NCBI GenBank assembly: GCA_902805495.1
Contig: CADCTH010000118.1
Span: 1 to 6,388 of the forward strand
Reading direction: 5' to 3'
Length of the DNA stretch: 6,388 nt
Source: an uncultured Actinomycetospora sp.
GTDB taxonomy: Bacteria; Actinomycetota; Actinomycetes; Mycobacteriales; Pseudonocardiaceae
This document shows, in pieces, positions 1 to 6,388 of this stretch. Below the pieces are notes generated by a model, which worked only from the letters and a program-made list of their open reading frames with translations, had not been told where the DNA came from and searched no databases. Made by a program: the position numbers and the translations under genes. Each line of letters begins with the position of its first letter. The first letter of the stretch is position 1.

Positions 1-1438
1 CGCCTGGTGGCTGCTGCTGCGCGACCACGGGACGTGGGAGATCGGCGACGTCCTCGCGCCCGCGATCAGCTACGCCCGCGGCGGGGTCCCCGCCGTCCCG
101 CGCGTCGCGAGCACGATCGGCGCCGTCGCCGACCTCTTCCGCGAGCACTGGCCGACCTCGGCGGCCCTGTGGTTGCCCGAGGGCCGGCCGCCGCGCCCGG
201 GCGAGGTCCTGCGCAACCCGGCGTGGGCGGACACCCTCACCCGGCTCGTCGGTGCGGCGCAGGGACCCGACCGCGCCGCGCGCATCGACGCCGTGCGCAC
301 GGTGTGGGCCGAGGGCTTCGTCGCCGAGGCGGCGGCCGCGTCGGTCCGCACCCCGCACCGCCACGCCTCGGGCACCGACCACGCCGGCGTCCTGACCGTC
401 GCGGACACCGCCGGGTACCGGGCGCGGGTGACCGACGCCGCGGTCGGCGAGTTCCGCGGTGTTCGCATCGCCAAGACGCCCGCCTGGGGCCAGGGGCCGG
501 CGCTGCTCGCCGCGCTGGCGGTGCTCGACGGGGACGACGACGCCGAGCTCGACCCGTCGTCGGAGATCGGCGCACACCTCGTCCTCGAGGCGACCAAGCT
601 CGCGCAGGCCGACCGCGACGCGTGGTTCGGGGAGTAACGGGATCTGCTCGACGTCGGCGCGCTGCTGGCCCCCGACTACGTCGCCGCGCGCCGGGCGCTG
701 ATCGGGGAGACGGCGTCGCCCGACCTGCGACCCGGCCGCCTGGGCGGGCGCGACCCCGTGCTCGCCGACATCGCCGTCGGCGGCGACGCGCCGGCCGTGA
801 CGGGCGACGCCGCGGTCGGCGAGCCCACCGTGACCCTCGCCGGCGAGACCCGGGGCGACACGTGCCACCTCGACGTCGTCGACCGCGCGGGCAACATCGT
901 CTCGGCGACCCCGTCCGGCGGGTGGCTGCAGTCGTCGCCGACGATCCCGGAGCTCGGCTTCGCGCTCGGGACGCGGCTGCAGATGACCTGGCTGCAGGAG
1001 GGCCTGCCCGCCACGCTGACCCCGGGCCGGCGGCCGCGCACGACGCTCACCCCGACGCTGGTGCTCGACGACGACGGGCCGGTCACCGCCCTCGGCTCGC
1101 CCGGCGGCGACCAGCAGGACCAGTGGCAGCTGCTGTACCTGCTGCGGACGCTCGTCGGCGGGTACGACCCGCAGCAGGCCATCGACGCGCCCGCCCTGCA
1201 CTCGACGTCGTCGCCCAGCTCGTTCTGGCCGCGGCAGCGCGAGCCCGGCGGCGCGGTGGTCGAGGACCGCCTCGACGACGCGGTGATCGCGGGCCTCGCC
1301 CGGCGCGGGCACCGCGTCACCCGCAGCGGACCGTGGACGCTGGGCCGGCTCTCGGCGGTCGGCATCGACCGCGCCCGCGGCGTGCTGCGGGCCGCGGCGA
1401 ACCCGCGCGGCATGCAGGGCTACGCGGTGGGCCGCTGA
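1..1438 (+). pseudogene. Gamma-glutamyltransferase family protein, 5'-truncated by the window and interrupted by an in-frame stop
   Basis: Reading from base 2 gives 211 residues, a TAA at 635-637, then 266 more residues in the same frame to TGA at 1436-1438. Both halves match one Ntn-hydrolase of the GGT family. The first half has the large-subunit motifs GDVLAPAISYARGG, TDHAGVLTVAD, KTPAWGQGP and KLAQADRDAWFGE. The second half has the expected autocleavage nucleophile Thr (codon 860-862, in GDTCHLDVVD), then RPRTTLTPT and GSPGGDQQDQW (from 1094). GGTs are made as one precursor that cuts itself before this Thr into two subunits and transfers or hydrolyses gamma-glutamyl groups, usually outside the cytoplasm. 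About 80-100 N-terminal residues, including any signal peptide, lie before the window. The sequence resembles the GGT-like subclade with PGGDQQDQW rather than E. coli Ggt, so the substrate is uncertain. The family call is firm. Whether it is a true pseudogene, a read-through gene or a sequencing error cannot be settled here. Confidence 0.87.
635..637 (+). other. In-frame TAA stop inside the GGT-family gene
   Basis: The codon after ...DAWFGE is TAA, followed in the same frame by RDLLDVGALLAPDY, which continues the family alignment (compare the usual AFADREAWYGDP...ALLS.EY). The frame is identical before and after, so a single base insertion or deletion cannot explain it. One substitution can, for example from TAC, CAA, GAA or TCA. 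The stop falls in the loop after the conserved ADR-W-G motif, 74 codons before the nucleophile Thr. Confidence 0.9.
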
Positions 1439-1464
1439 CGGGCGCGTCTGCCAGGGTGCCGACC

Positions 1465-1848
1465 ATGATCCGCCGCTCGCGCCGCCCCTCCCCGCCCCCG
1501 ACGGTGATGGCCGGCGCGCTGATGACGATGGGCGTGCTGCACGGCGTGGCCCCGCAGCCGTTCGACACGATCGTGCCGCCGTGGCTGCCGGGGTCGACGC
1601 GGTTCTGGACCTACGCCAGCGGGGTCGCCGAGCTCGCCGTCGGCGCCACCGTCGCCGCCGCCCGCACCGGCCGGCTCGGCGCGCTGGCCGCCGCGGCGCT
1701 GTTCGTCGCGGTGTTCCCGGCCAACGTGCAGATGGCGTGGGACTGGCGCCGCCGCCCGTGGCCGTACCGCGCGGTGGCGTACGCGCGGCTGCCGCTGCAG
1801 GTGCCGATGGTGGCCCACGCGCTGCGGGTGCACCGCGAGGCGGCGTGA
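1465..1848 (+). CDS. DoxX-like small integral membrane protein
   Basis: This 127-residue protein has about four hydrophobic segments (roughly residues 13-29, 48-66, 69-91 and 105-121) and a basic N-terminus (MIRRSRR). Motifs typical of actinobacterial DoxX-like proteins are visible: G.LH...P..FD.IVP near 23-38, YASGVAELAVG at 50-60, and ALFVAVFPANVQMAWDW at 78-94. It should sit in the cytoplasmic membrane. Some DoxX-family proteins are linked to thiol or quinone redox metabolism, but no specific reaction can be assigned here. ATG 1465 was chosen because AGGG at 1453-1456 lies 8 bases upstream; GTG 1504 or ATG 1507 would cut into the first membrane segment. The gene starts 26 bases after the GGT stop, so co-transcription is likely. 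Its frame happens to be open back to the left edge of the window, but that upstream part is a shadow of the GGT gene. Confidence 0.8.
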   Translation: MIRRSRRPSPPPTVMAGALMTMGVLHGVAPQPFDTIVPPWLPGSTRFWTYASGVAELAVGATVAAARTGRLGALAAAALFVAVFPANVQMAWDWRRRPWPYRAVAYARLPLQVPMVAHALRVHREAA

Positions 1849-1858
1849 CGGGCTAGCC
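1849..1858. other. Tail-to-tail junction of convergent genes
   Basis: The DoxX-like gene ends with TGA at 1846-1848 and the oxidoreductase ends on the other strand at 1853-1855 (TAG), leaving 4 bases. The 8-base palindrome GGCTAGCC (1851-1858) spans the second stop. There is no room for a separate terminator between the genes, and no stem with a T-run is visible. Transcripts from the two sides probably overlap at their 3' ends. Confidence 0.6.
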
Positions 1859-3253
1859 GACGCCCAGCCGCGCCGCGCCGAGCACGCCGGCGGGGTCGAC
1901 GCGGCGGCGCACCGCGTCGATGCGCTCGATCTCCCGCGGGCCCCAGGCGAGCTCGGGGCGCGCGGCGACGCTGTACGGGTTGACCCAGTTCAGGCCCGTG
2001 CGCGACGCCGACCAGGGCGCCAGGGCGTCGACCAGCCCGCGTCCGATCGCCGGCACCACGTCGGTCAGCCCGGGGACCATGGGTCCGACGACACCGACCA
2101 TGAAGCGGGCGTCGCGCGGCGCGAGGCCCTGCGTGACGCGCTCGGCAGCGCCCGCCAGGTGGCGCAGCTCGACGAGGAAGAGAGGTATCTCCTGCTCCGC
2201 CCCGGCCGCGGCGAGCACCGTCTCGACGGTGTCGGCGGCGACGTCGGCGAGGAAGCACCCGTCCGCCCAGAACGGCATGGGGTCGGGCGGGTCCAGGTGG
2301 ACGGTGTCGATCGCGGCGTAGGACATCTCCTCGATCATGTCGATCATCGGCGCCGCGACCGCGCGCATCGGCGCGAGCAGCTCCCGGCCCTCGTCCGCCG
2401 AGCCCAGGAACGCCACCCGCAGGTGCGCCAGCGTGCGCCCGCGCAGGGGCGGGGGGACGGCCTCCATGTCGGGGGCCCGCAGGATCGCGACCGAGGTCGT
2501 CATGTCCTCGGGCAGCGTCGGGGCCCACTGCTGCCAGGCCCGCAGGACGGCCGCGATGTCGCCGGCCTCCCAGAACGCGCTGCCGCCGTACATCCGCGGC
2601 ACCTCGATGAGCTCGAACTCGATCTCGGTGACCAGCGCGACCGCGTCCTTGCTGCCGAGCACGACGTCGAACAGCTCGGGGTCGGACTCGGCGGTGACGT
2701 CGCGGATCTCGCCGTCGCCGGTGACGACCTGCAGGCGCCGGACCCGGTCGCTCGCGAAGCCGTACCTGCGCACGAACGGGCCCACGCCGCCGCCGGTGGT
2801 GTAGCCGGCGATCCCGACGTCGGAGGACGAGCCGTTGAGCCCGGCGAGGCCGAGGGGCGCGGCCGCCTCGATGAGGCGCGCCCACTTCACCCCGGCGCCC
2901 ACCGTGGCCCGGCGGGTGACCGGGTCGATCTCCAACCGGTCCATGCGCCGGGTGGTGATGGCGACCGTGCCGCGCTGGGAGAGGTCGCCGTGGCCGGTGG
3001 CCAGCACGCCGACCCGCAACCCCCGCGCCGCGGCCCACCGCACCGCCGCGGCCACGTCCTGCGCGCCGGTCGCGCCGACGACGGCGATCGGGGCGTGCTC
3101 GAGGGCCAGGTTGTAGCCCGCCAGCTCGGTGACCGTCTCGACGTCGCCGGGCGCGTGCACCGGGCCGGCCACGGCCCGCCGCAGCTCCGCCAGGTCCGGG
3201 GCCCCGGATCCCTCAGCGGCCGTCGTCGCGGCGGTCTCACCCAGCTCGGTCAT
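1853..3253 (-). CDS. FAD-linked oxidoreductase (berberine-bridge-enzyme-like, PCMH-type FAD domain)
   Basis: This 466-residue protein has the usual length for bacterial BBE-like oxidases. The FAD-binding half shows A.....DVAAAVRWAAARGLRVGVLATGHG, with His88 as the likely 8-alpha-histidyl FAD attachment point. It continues with RRMDRLEIDP, ATVGAGVKWARL, then VGIAGYTTGGGVGPFVRRYG (about 146-165) and DAVALVTEIEFEL. The second covalent Cys of classical BBEs is absent, so FAD can be bound by at most one bond. The C-terminus has NWVNPYS...WGPREIERIDAVRRRVDPAGVLG, the family's closing motif. Such enzymes oxidise alcohols, sugars or secondary metabolites and pass electrons to oxygen; the substrate is unknown. 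No signal peptide is seen. ATG 3253 was chosen for its GGAG (3263-3260), 6 bases upstream. ATG 3271 and GTG 3310 lack a usable ribosome site, and 3310 overlaps the candidate -10 box. Confidence 0.88.
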   Translation of the reverse strand: MTELGETAATTAAEGSGAPDLAELRRAVAGPVHAPGDVETVTELAGYNLALEHAPIAVVGATGAQDVAAAVRWAAARGLRVGVLATGHGDLSQRGTVAITTRRMDRLEIDPVTRRATVGAGVKWARLIEAAAPLGLAGLNGSSSDVGIAGYTTGGGVGPFVRRYGFASDRVRRLQVVTGDGEIRDVTAESDPELFDVVLGSKDAVALVTEIEFELIEVPRMYGGSAFWEAGDIAAVLRAWQQWAPTLPEDMTTSVAILRAPDMEAVPPPLRGRTLAHLRVAFLGSADEGRELLAPMRAVAAPMIDMIEEMSYAAIDTVHLDPPDPMPFWADGCFLADVAADTVETVLAAAGAEQEIPLFLVELRHLAGAAERVTQGLAPRDARFMVGVVGPMVPGLTDVVPAIGRGLVDALAPWSASRTGLNWVNPYSVAARPELAWGPREIERIDAVRRRVDPAGVLGAARLGVG

Positions 3254-3259
3254 GGCACG

Positions 3260-3263
3260 CTCC
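3260..3263 (-). promoter_or_regulatory. Ribosome binding site deciding the oxidoreductase start
   Basis: GGAG on the - strand lies 6 bases before ATG 3253. The alternative ATG at 3271 is preceded directly by AAGG with no spacer, and GTG 3310 has no purine-rich stretch upstream. This supports the shorter 466-residue product. Confidence 0.55.
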
Positions 3264-3308
3264 GTGGTCATCCTTGCCGTCCGGAGGAGTGAACGGCGGT
3301 GGCGACCC

Positions 3309-3337
3309 ACGGTAGAGAGTCACCCTGCGTGCAACAA
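3309..3337 (-). promoter_or_regulatory. Candidate promoter for the FAD-linked oxidoreductase
   Basis: On the - strand, TTGTTG (3337-3332) is followed after 17 bases by TACCGT (3314-3309), fitting the TTG-N.. and TANNNT forms of actinobacterial housekeeping promoters. Transcription would begin near 3302, about 50 bases before ATG 3253. It lies in the 140-base gap after the pirin gene, the only sizeable non-coding stretch in the window. This is pattern matching only. Confidence 0.3.
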
Positions 3338-3393
3338 GTTCGATTCCGGTGGTCCGATCGACACGCTGCGCTACAGCGAGCCGGCCCAGCCCG

Positions 3394-4383
3394 TCACCGA
3401 GGGTTGCCGCGCGGGCGGATCGTCGCGTGCGGCAGCACCGGCGCGGGCAGGCGTGCCGCCGCGCCCTGCCGGCCGTCGCGCCCGACGTAGCCCTCGACCT
3501 CGCCGAAGCGTTCGCTGCCGGCCTCCCACGCCTCGCGGAACGCGACGATCTCGTCGTGGCTGCGGCCGACGAAGTTCCACCACATCACGATCTGCTCGCC
3601 GAAGGGCGGCCCGCCGAGCAGGACGAGGCGGGCGGGCTCGTCGCCGGTGTCCGTGATCGCCAGGGTGCGCGGTCCGGGGTCGACGACCCCGAGCTCGCCG
3701 GGCTCGAGGGCGCGTCCCTGCAGCGCGACGCGGCCGCGGTCGACGAGCAGGGCGTGCTCGAAGGTCGGGTCCACCGTGAGCGCGACCCGGGCGCCGGGCT
3801 CGAGGAGCAGCTCGGCGCCGAGCAGCGGGGTCGCGGTGACGACCGGCGATCGCTCGCCCGCGAGCTCACCGAGGAACACCCGGGCCGTCGCTCCTCCGAG
3901 GTCGGTCGGCGGCGGCACGTGGTGGGCGAAGGCGCGCGGGGCGTCGCGGGCGTCGTCGGGCAGCGCGACCCACAGCTGCACACCGTGCAGCACGGTGGTG
4001 TCGGCCGTGCTGACCTCGGAATGGGCGACGCCGTGCCCGGCGGTCATGAGGTTCAGCTCGCCGGGCCGCACGATCGCGTGCACGCCGAGGCTGTCGCGGT
4101 GCTCGACCTCGCCGGTGAACAGCCAGCTCACCGTGGCGAGCCCGGTGTGCGGGTGCGGCGGGACGTCCATGCCGCCCGTGCCCGAGGTGTCGTCGGGGCC
4201 GTAGTGGTCGACGAAGCACCAGGCGCCGACCAGCGAGCGCTGCCGCTGGGGCAGGGTGCGGCGCACCGTCATCGCCCGCGGCCCGCCCAGCGGCACCGCC
4301 CGCGGCGTCAGGACCTCGACCTCCGGCGCGGCGCCGCCCGGGGCGCACTGGACCTCGACGGGCGCGGTCTCGGTGTTGCTCAC
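3394..4383 (-). CDS. Pirin family protein (bicupin)
   Basis: This 329-residue cupin protein is typical of bacterial pirins in length or slightly longer. The N-terminal cupin holds VRRTLPQ, then FVDHYGP (57-63), PPHPHTGLATVSWLFTGEVEHRD (75-97) and LMTAGHGVAHSE (112-123). His77, His79, His121 and Glu123 match the four metal ligands of human pirin (His56, His58, His101, Glu103). The C-terminal cupin ends with LLGGPPFGEQIVMWWNFVGRSHDEI, the family's GG.P..E.IV...NFV motif. Known pirins bind Fe(II); some act as quercetin dioxygenases and others as redox-sensing regulators, and the sequence alone does not say which. It is cytosolic, with no signal peptide. GTG 4383 is the only reasonable start, because the next one, ATG at residue 38, would remove conserved cupin sequence. 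It begins 20 bases after the helicase stop, suggesting one transcript and coupled translation. Confidence 0.92.
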   Translation of the reverse strand: MSNTETAPVEVQCAPGGAAPEVEVLTPRAVPLGGPRAMTVRRTLPQRQRSLVGAWCFVDHYGPDDTSGTGGMDVPPHPHTGLATVSWLFTGEVEHRDSLGVHAIVRPGELNLMTAGHGVAHSEVSTADTTVLHGVQLWVALPDDARDAPRAFAHHVPPPTDLGGATARVFLGELAGERSPVVTATPLLGAELLLEPGARVALTVDPTFEHALLVDRGRVALQGRALEPGELGVVDPGPRTLAITDTGDEPARLVLLGGPPFGEQIVMWWNFVGRSHDEIVAFREAWEAGSERFGEVEGYVGRDGRQGAAARLPAPVLPHATIRPRGNPR

Positions 4384-4389
4384 CCCCCT
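4383..4389 (-). promoter_or_regulatory. Unusual ribosome site abutting the pirin GTG start
   Basis: The - strand reads CAGGGGGGTGAGC. The purine run AGGGGG (4389-4384) touches the GTG codon with no spacer, instead of the usual 5-9 bases. Initiation may depend on ribosomes finishing the helicase gene at 4404, only 20 bases upstream. Confidence 0.4.
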
Positions 4390-4403
4390 GATTCTGCGCC
4401 CGT

Positions 4404-6388
4404 TCAGCGGGGGTCGGGGTCGACGTCCTGGTCCGGACCGTCGTCGGCGTCCGGGTCCCGGTCCGGGCCGGCGGCCGGCGGGGCCTCCGGGTCGCCCTCG
4501 GGCACCCGGAGCTCCTCGGGCACCGCGGCGACGAGCGCGCGCAGGCCCGCGGCGTCGAGGAGGTCGGCGGGAGCGACGGTGCGGTCGTGGCGCACGTAGT
4601 GCAGCGCCGCCCGCACCCGCTCCACCGGCAGGCCCGACAGCGACGCCCACGCCAGCCGGTAGGCCGCGAGCTGCACGGCGAGGGCCGGCAGGGCGTCATC
4701 GCGCGGGAGCCCGCCGGTCTTCCAGTCGACCACCGTGGCGCCGCCGTCGGGGTCGGCGAACACCGCGTCGATCCGCCCGCGCACCAGCGTGCCCGCGACC
4801 TCGGTCTCGAACGGCACCTCCACCGCCACCGGCGTGCGCGTGGCCCAGCGGCTGGCGGTGAAGCGGTCGCGCAGCTCGGTGGCGTCGGCGGCGCCCGCCG
4901 GGTCGGCGGCGTCGGCCGCCTCGTCGTCGGCGGCGCCGGGCAGCTCGTCGAGCTCGAGCAGCTCGGTGGCCGAGAACCATCGTTCGAGCCACGCGTGGAA
5001 CTCGGTGCCCCGTCGCGCGCGCGGGTCGGGAGGCCGGGGCACGGGGCGCCGCAGGCGCCGGGCCAGCGCGTCTGGGTCGGCGGCGAGGTCGACGAGCTGG
5101 CTGACCGAGAGCTGCGGCGGCAACAGGACCCGCGCGTGCCGGTCGCGTGCCGCCGCCCGCTCGGCCAGCAGGACCTCGATGTCGGCGGCCCAGCCGTCGG
5201 GGTCGGGCGGCTGTTCGGCCGGTGCCGCCTCGTCGGCGGGCTCCGCCGGCTCCGGCTGTTGTGCCCGGCGCCGCCGGGCGGCCCGGACCAGCGCTGCGCC
5301 CTCGTCGACCGCCGCACGGCGGGAGCCGAGCGGGTCGACCGGCCACGGCGCCTCGTGCACCGCGGCGGCGAGGGCGTCGGCCTCGTCCTCGGCCGGCGGC
5401 TCGGCCCAGGTGTCGACGACCCCGCACCGCCCGCCGCCCCGGGCCGCGAGCTCCCCGACCTCGGCGAGGAGGTCCGACGGCCCGCGCGCGGAGTCGCCGG
5501 TCTCGCCCCACCAGTGCCCGGAGACGAGCAGGGCGTGCTCGGCGCGGGTGAGCGCGACGTAGAACAGCCGCCGCTCCTCGACGAGGCGGCGGTCGTCGAA
5601 CGCCCGTTCGTGGGCGTCGAGGCGCTCCGCGACCTCCTTGCGGTCGGCCGCGCCGTCGAGCTCGAGCTCGGGCAGGTCGGGGCGGTCGCCGCGCAGGTGC
5701 ACCGGCAGCGACGCGATCGACGTCAGCCACGACCCGGAGCGCTTGGTGCCCGGGAAGATCTTGTCGCAGACGTGGGGCAGGGCGACGAGCTCCCACTCGA
5801 GGCCCTTGGCCGCGTGGACCGTGAGCACCTGGACCCGCGTGCCGCCCGTCGCCGGATCCGCCGGGCTGACGGGGTCGACCTCGCCGGGCGTCAGGCCGTC
5901 CTCGGCCTCCTCGGCCGCGTCGAGGTAGGCGAGCAGCGCGCTGACCGTCGCGGTGCCGCCCGAGGACGCGGCGCCGGCGGAGAAGTCGGCGACGACCTCG
6001 GCGAACGCGTCGAGGTGCGCGCGCCCGACGGGGCCGGGGCGCGCCGCGGCCTCGACGTCGAGCAGCAGCACCCGCTCGACGTCGGCGACGAGGTCGACCA
6101 GGGGCGCGGTGACGCGGCGGCGCAGCATCGCGAGCTCGTGGGCGAGGTGGCGCAGGCGTTCGAAGCCCGCCGCCGAGTAGCGCGCCGCCGGGCCCGGGTC
6201 GTCGAGGGCGTCGACCAGCCCGGCCCGCTCGGCGTGCTCGCCGGGCAGGGCGGCGGCCACCGGGTCGGGGACGGCGTCGCTCACGGTGTGGCTGCCGGTG
6301 GCGGGTGCCGCCAGCTCGCGCGCCCGGCGCCACAGGGCGGCGAGGTCGGCGCCGCCGATGCGCCAGCGCGCGCCGGTGAGCAGGCGGA
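4404..6388 (-). CDS. adnB: ATP-dependent helicase-nuclease, AdnB-like (UvrD motor plus RecB-type nuclease), C-terminal 660 residues
   Basis: The frame is open through the right edge, so the N-terminal part of about 430 residues with the Walker motifs lies outside. It begins LLTGARWRIGGADLAALWRRARELA, typical of actinobacterial UvrD-like helicases. Motor motif V is VLTVHAAKGLEWE (codons around 5793-5825) and motif VI is EERRLFYVALTRAEHALLVSG (around 5520-5580). A Pro/Glu/Ala linker follows, then the RecB-family nuclease: LSVSQLVDLA, GTEFHAWLERWF, GRIDAVFADPDGG, VVDWKTGG (4710-4733) and AVQLAAYRLAW. The H...D...D.K residues of the nuclease site are intact. AdnB pairs with AdnA to unwind and resect double-strand breaks, as RecBCD or AddAB does elsewhere. 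The AdnB rather than AdnA call rests on the C-terminal end (VRAALHYVRHDRTVAPADLL) and the position as last helicase gene. AdnA itself is not visible. GTG 6284 is internal, not the true start. The tail is unusually acidic and Pro-rich. Confidence 0.87.
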   Translation of the reverse strand, partial: RLLTGARWRIGGADLAALWRRARELAAPATGSHTVSDAVPDPVAAALPGEHAERAGLVDALDDPGPAARYSAAGFERLRHLAHELAMLRRRVTAPLVDLVADVERVLLLDVEAAARPGPVGRAHLDAFAEVVADFSAGAASSGGTATVSALLAYLDAAEEAEDGLTPGEVDPVSPADPATGGTRVQVLTVHAAKGLEWELVALPHVCDKIFPGTKRSGSWLTSIASLPVHLRGDRPDLPELELDGAADRKEVAERLDAHERAFDDRRLVEERRLFYVALTRAEHALLVSGHWWGETGDSARGPSDLLAEVGELAARGGGRCGVVDTWAEPPAEDEADALAAAVHEAPWPVDPLGSRRAAVDEGAALVRAARRRRAQQPEPAEPADEAAPAEQPPDPDGWAADIEVLLAERAAARDRHARVLLPPQLSVSQLVDLAADPDALARRLRRPVPRPPDPRARRGTEFHAWLERWFSATELLELDELPGAADDEAADAADPAGAADATELRDRFTASRWATRTPVAVEVPFETEVAGTLVRGRIDAVFADPDGGATVVDWKTGGLPRDDALPALAVQLAAYRLAWASLSGLPVERVRAALHYVRHDRTVAPADLLDAAGLRALVAAVPEELRVPEGDPEAPPAAGPDRDPDADDGPDQDVDPDPR

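Noticed and set aside
7..1464. Long + strand open frame continuous with the DoxX-like gene
   Set aside because: Its product is Arg/Ala/Gly/Pro-rich low-complexity sequence, while another frame encodes clear GGT motifs throughout. It is a composition shadow; only 1465-1848 is real.
1611..3038. 475-codon - strand frame overlapping the oxidoreductase and DoxX-like genes
   Set aside because: Arg/Gly/Ala-rich translation with no motif. It is the out-of-frame shadow of the FAD oxidoreductase.
2159..3292. 377-codon + strand frame antisense to the oxidoreductase
   Set aside because: Low-complexity Arg/Gly/Asp/Val composition and no family resemblance. The opposite strand has a fully recognisable protein.
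3364..3378. Hairpin CGCTG-CGCTA-CAGCG just after the pirin stop as a terminator
   Set aside because: Only 5 base pairs and no T-run on either strand. Too weak to call a terminator.
3254..3393. A small gene or RNA in the pirin-oxidoreductase gap
   Set aside because: No short frame with a ribosome site and no convincing RNA fold was seen. The gap is better explained as promoter and leader.
3349..4599. 416-codon + strand frame antisense to the pirin gene
   Set aside because: It mirrors pirin codons and shows no domain. It is explained by GC-rich third positions.
4696..6333. 545-codon - strand frame overlapping the helicase
   Set aside because: Arg/Pro/Gly-rich shadow in a second frame; helicase and nuclease motifs lie in the other frame.

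Overview
The window is very GC-rich, with G or C at nearly every third codon position. Several unrelated long frames stay open on both strands as a result. The recognisable proteins point to an actinobacterium, probably of the Pseudonocardia/Amycolatopsis group. The strongest evidence is the end of an AdnB-type helicase-nuclease, a family typical of mycobacteria and their relatives. The taxon is an inference from gene content and composition; no rRNA or other marker is present.

Layout. On the + strand, bases 1-1438 hold most of a gamma-glutamyltransferase-family (GGT) gene that starts before the window. It is interrupted by an in-frame TAA at 635-637 and reads in the same frame on both sides. 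A small DoxX-like membrane protein gene (1465-1848) follows 26 bases later. On the - strand, reading from the right edge, are the C-terminal 660 residues of an AdnB-like helicase-nuclease (6388-4404), then a pirin-family protein (4383-3394, 20 bases after the helicase stop), then an FAD-linked oxidoreductase (3253-1853). The oxidoreductase has a 140-base upstream gap with a plausible promoter. The two blocks converge, with stop codons only 4 bases apart, near 1850.

The genes do not form one pathway. The helicase-nuclease belongs to double-strand-break end resection. Pirin is a metal-binding cupin, often a quercetinase or redox sensor. The FAD enzyme is a BBE-like oxidase of unknown substrate. 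The GGT-like and DoxX-like genes are accessory functions at the cell envelope or in metabolism. Helicase and pirin are probably co-transcribed; the oxidoreductase could be read from the same transcript or from its own promoter.

I found no tRNA, rRNA, CRISPR array, insertion sequence, phage gene or defence cassette, and no convincing new system. The most notable point is the premature stop in an otherwise well-conserved GGT-like gene.
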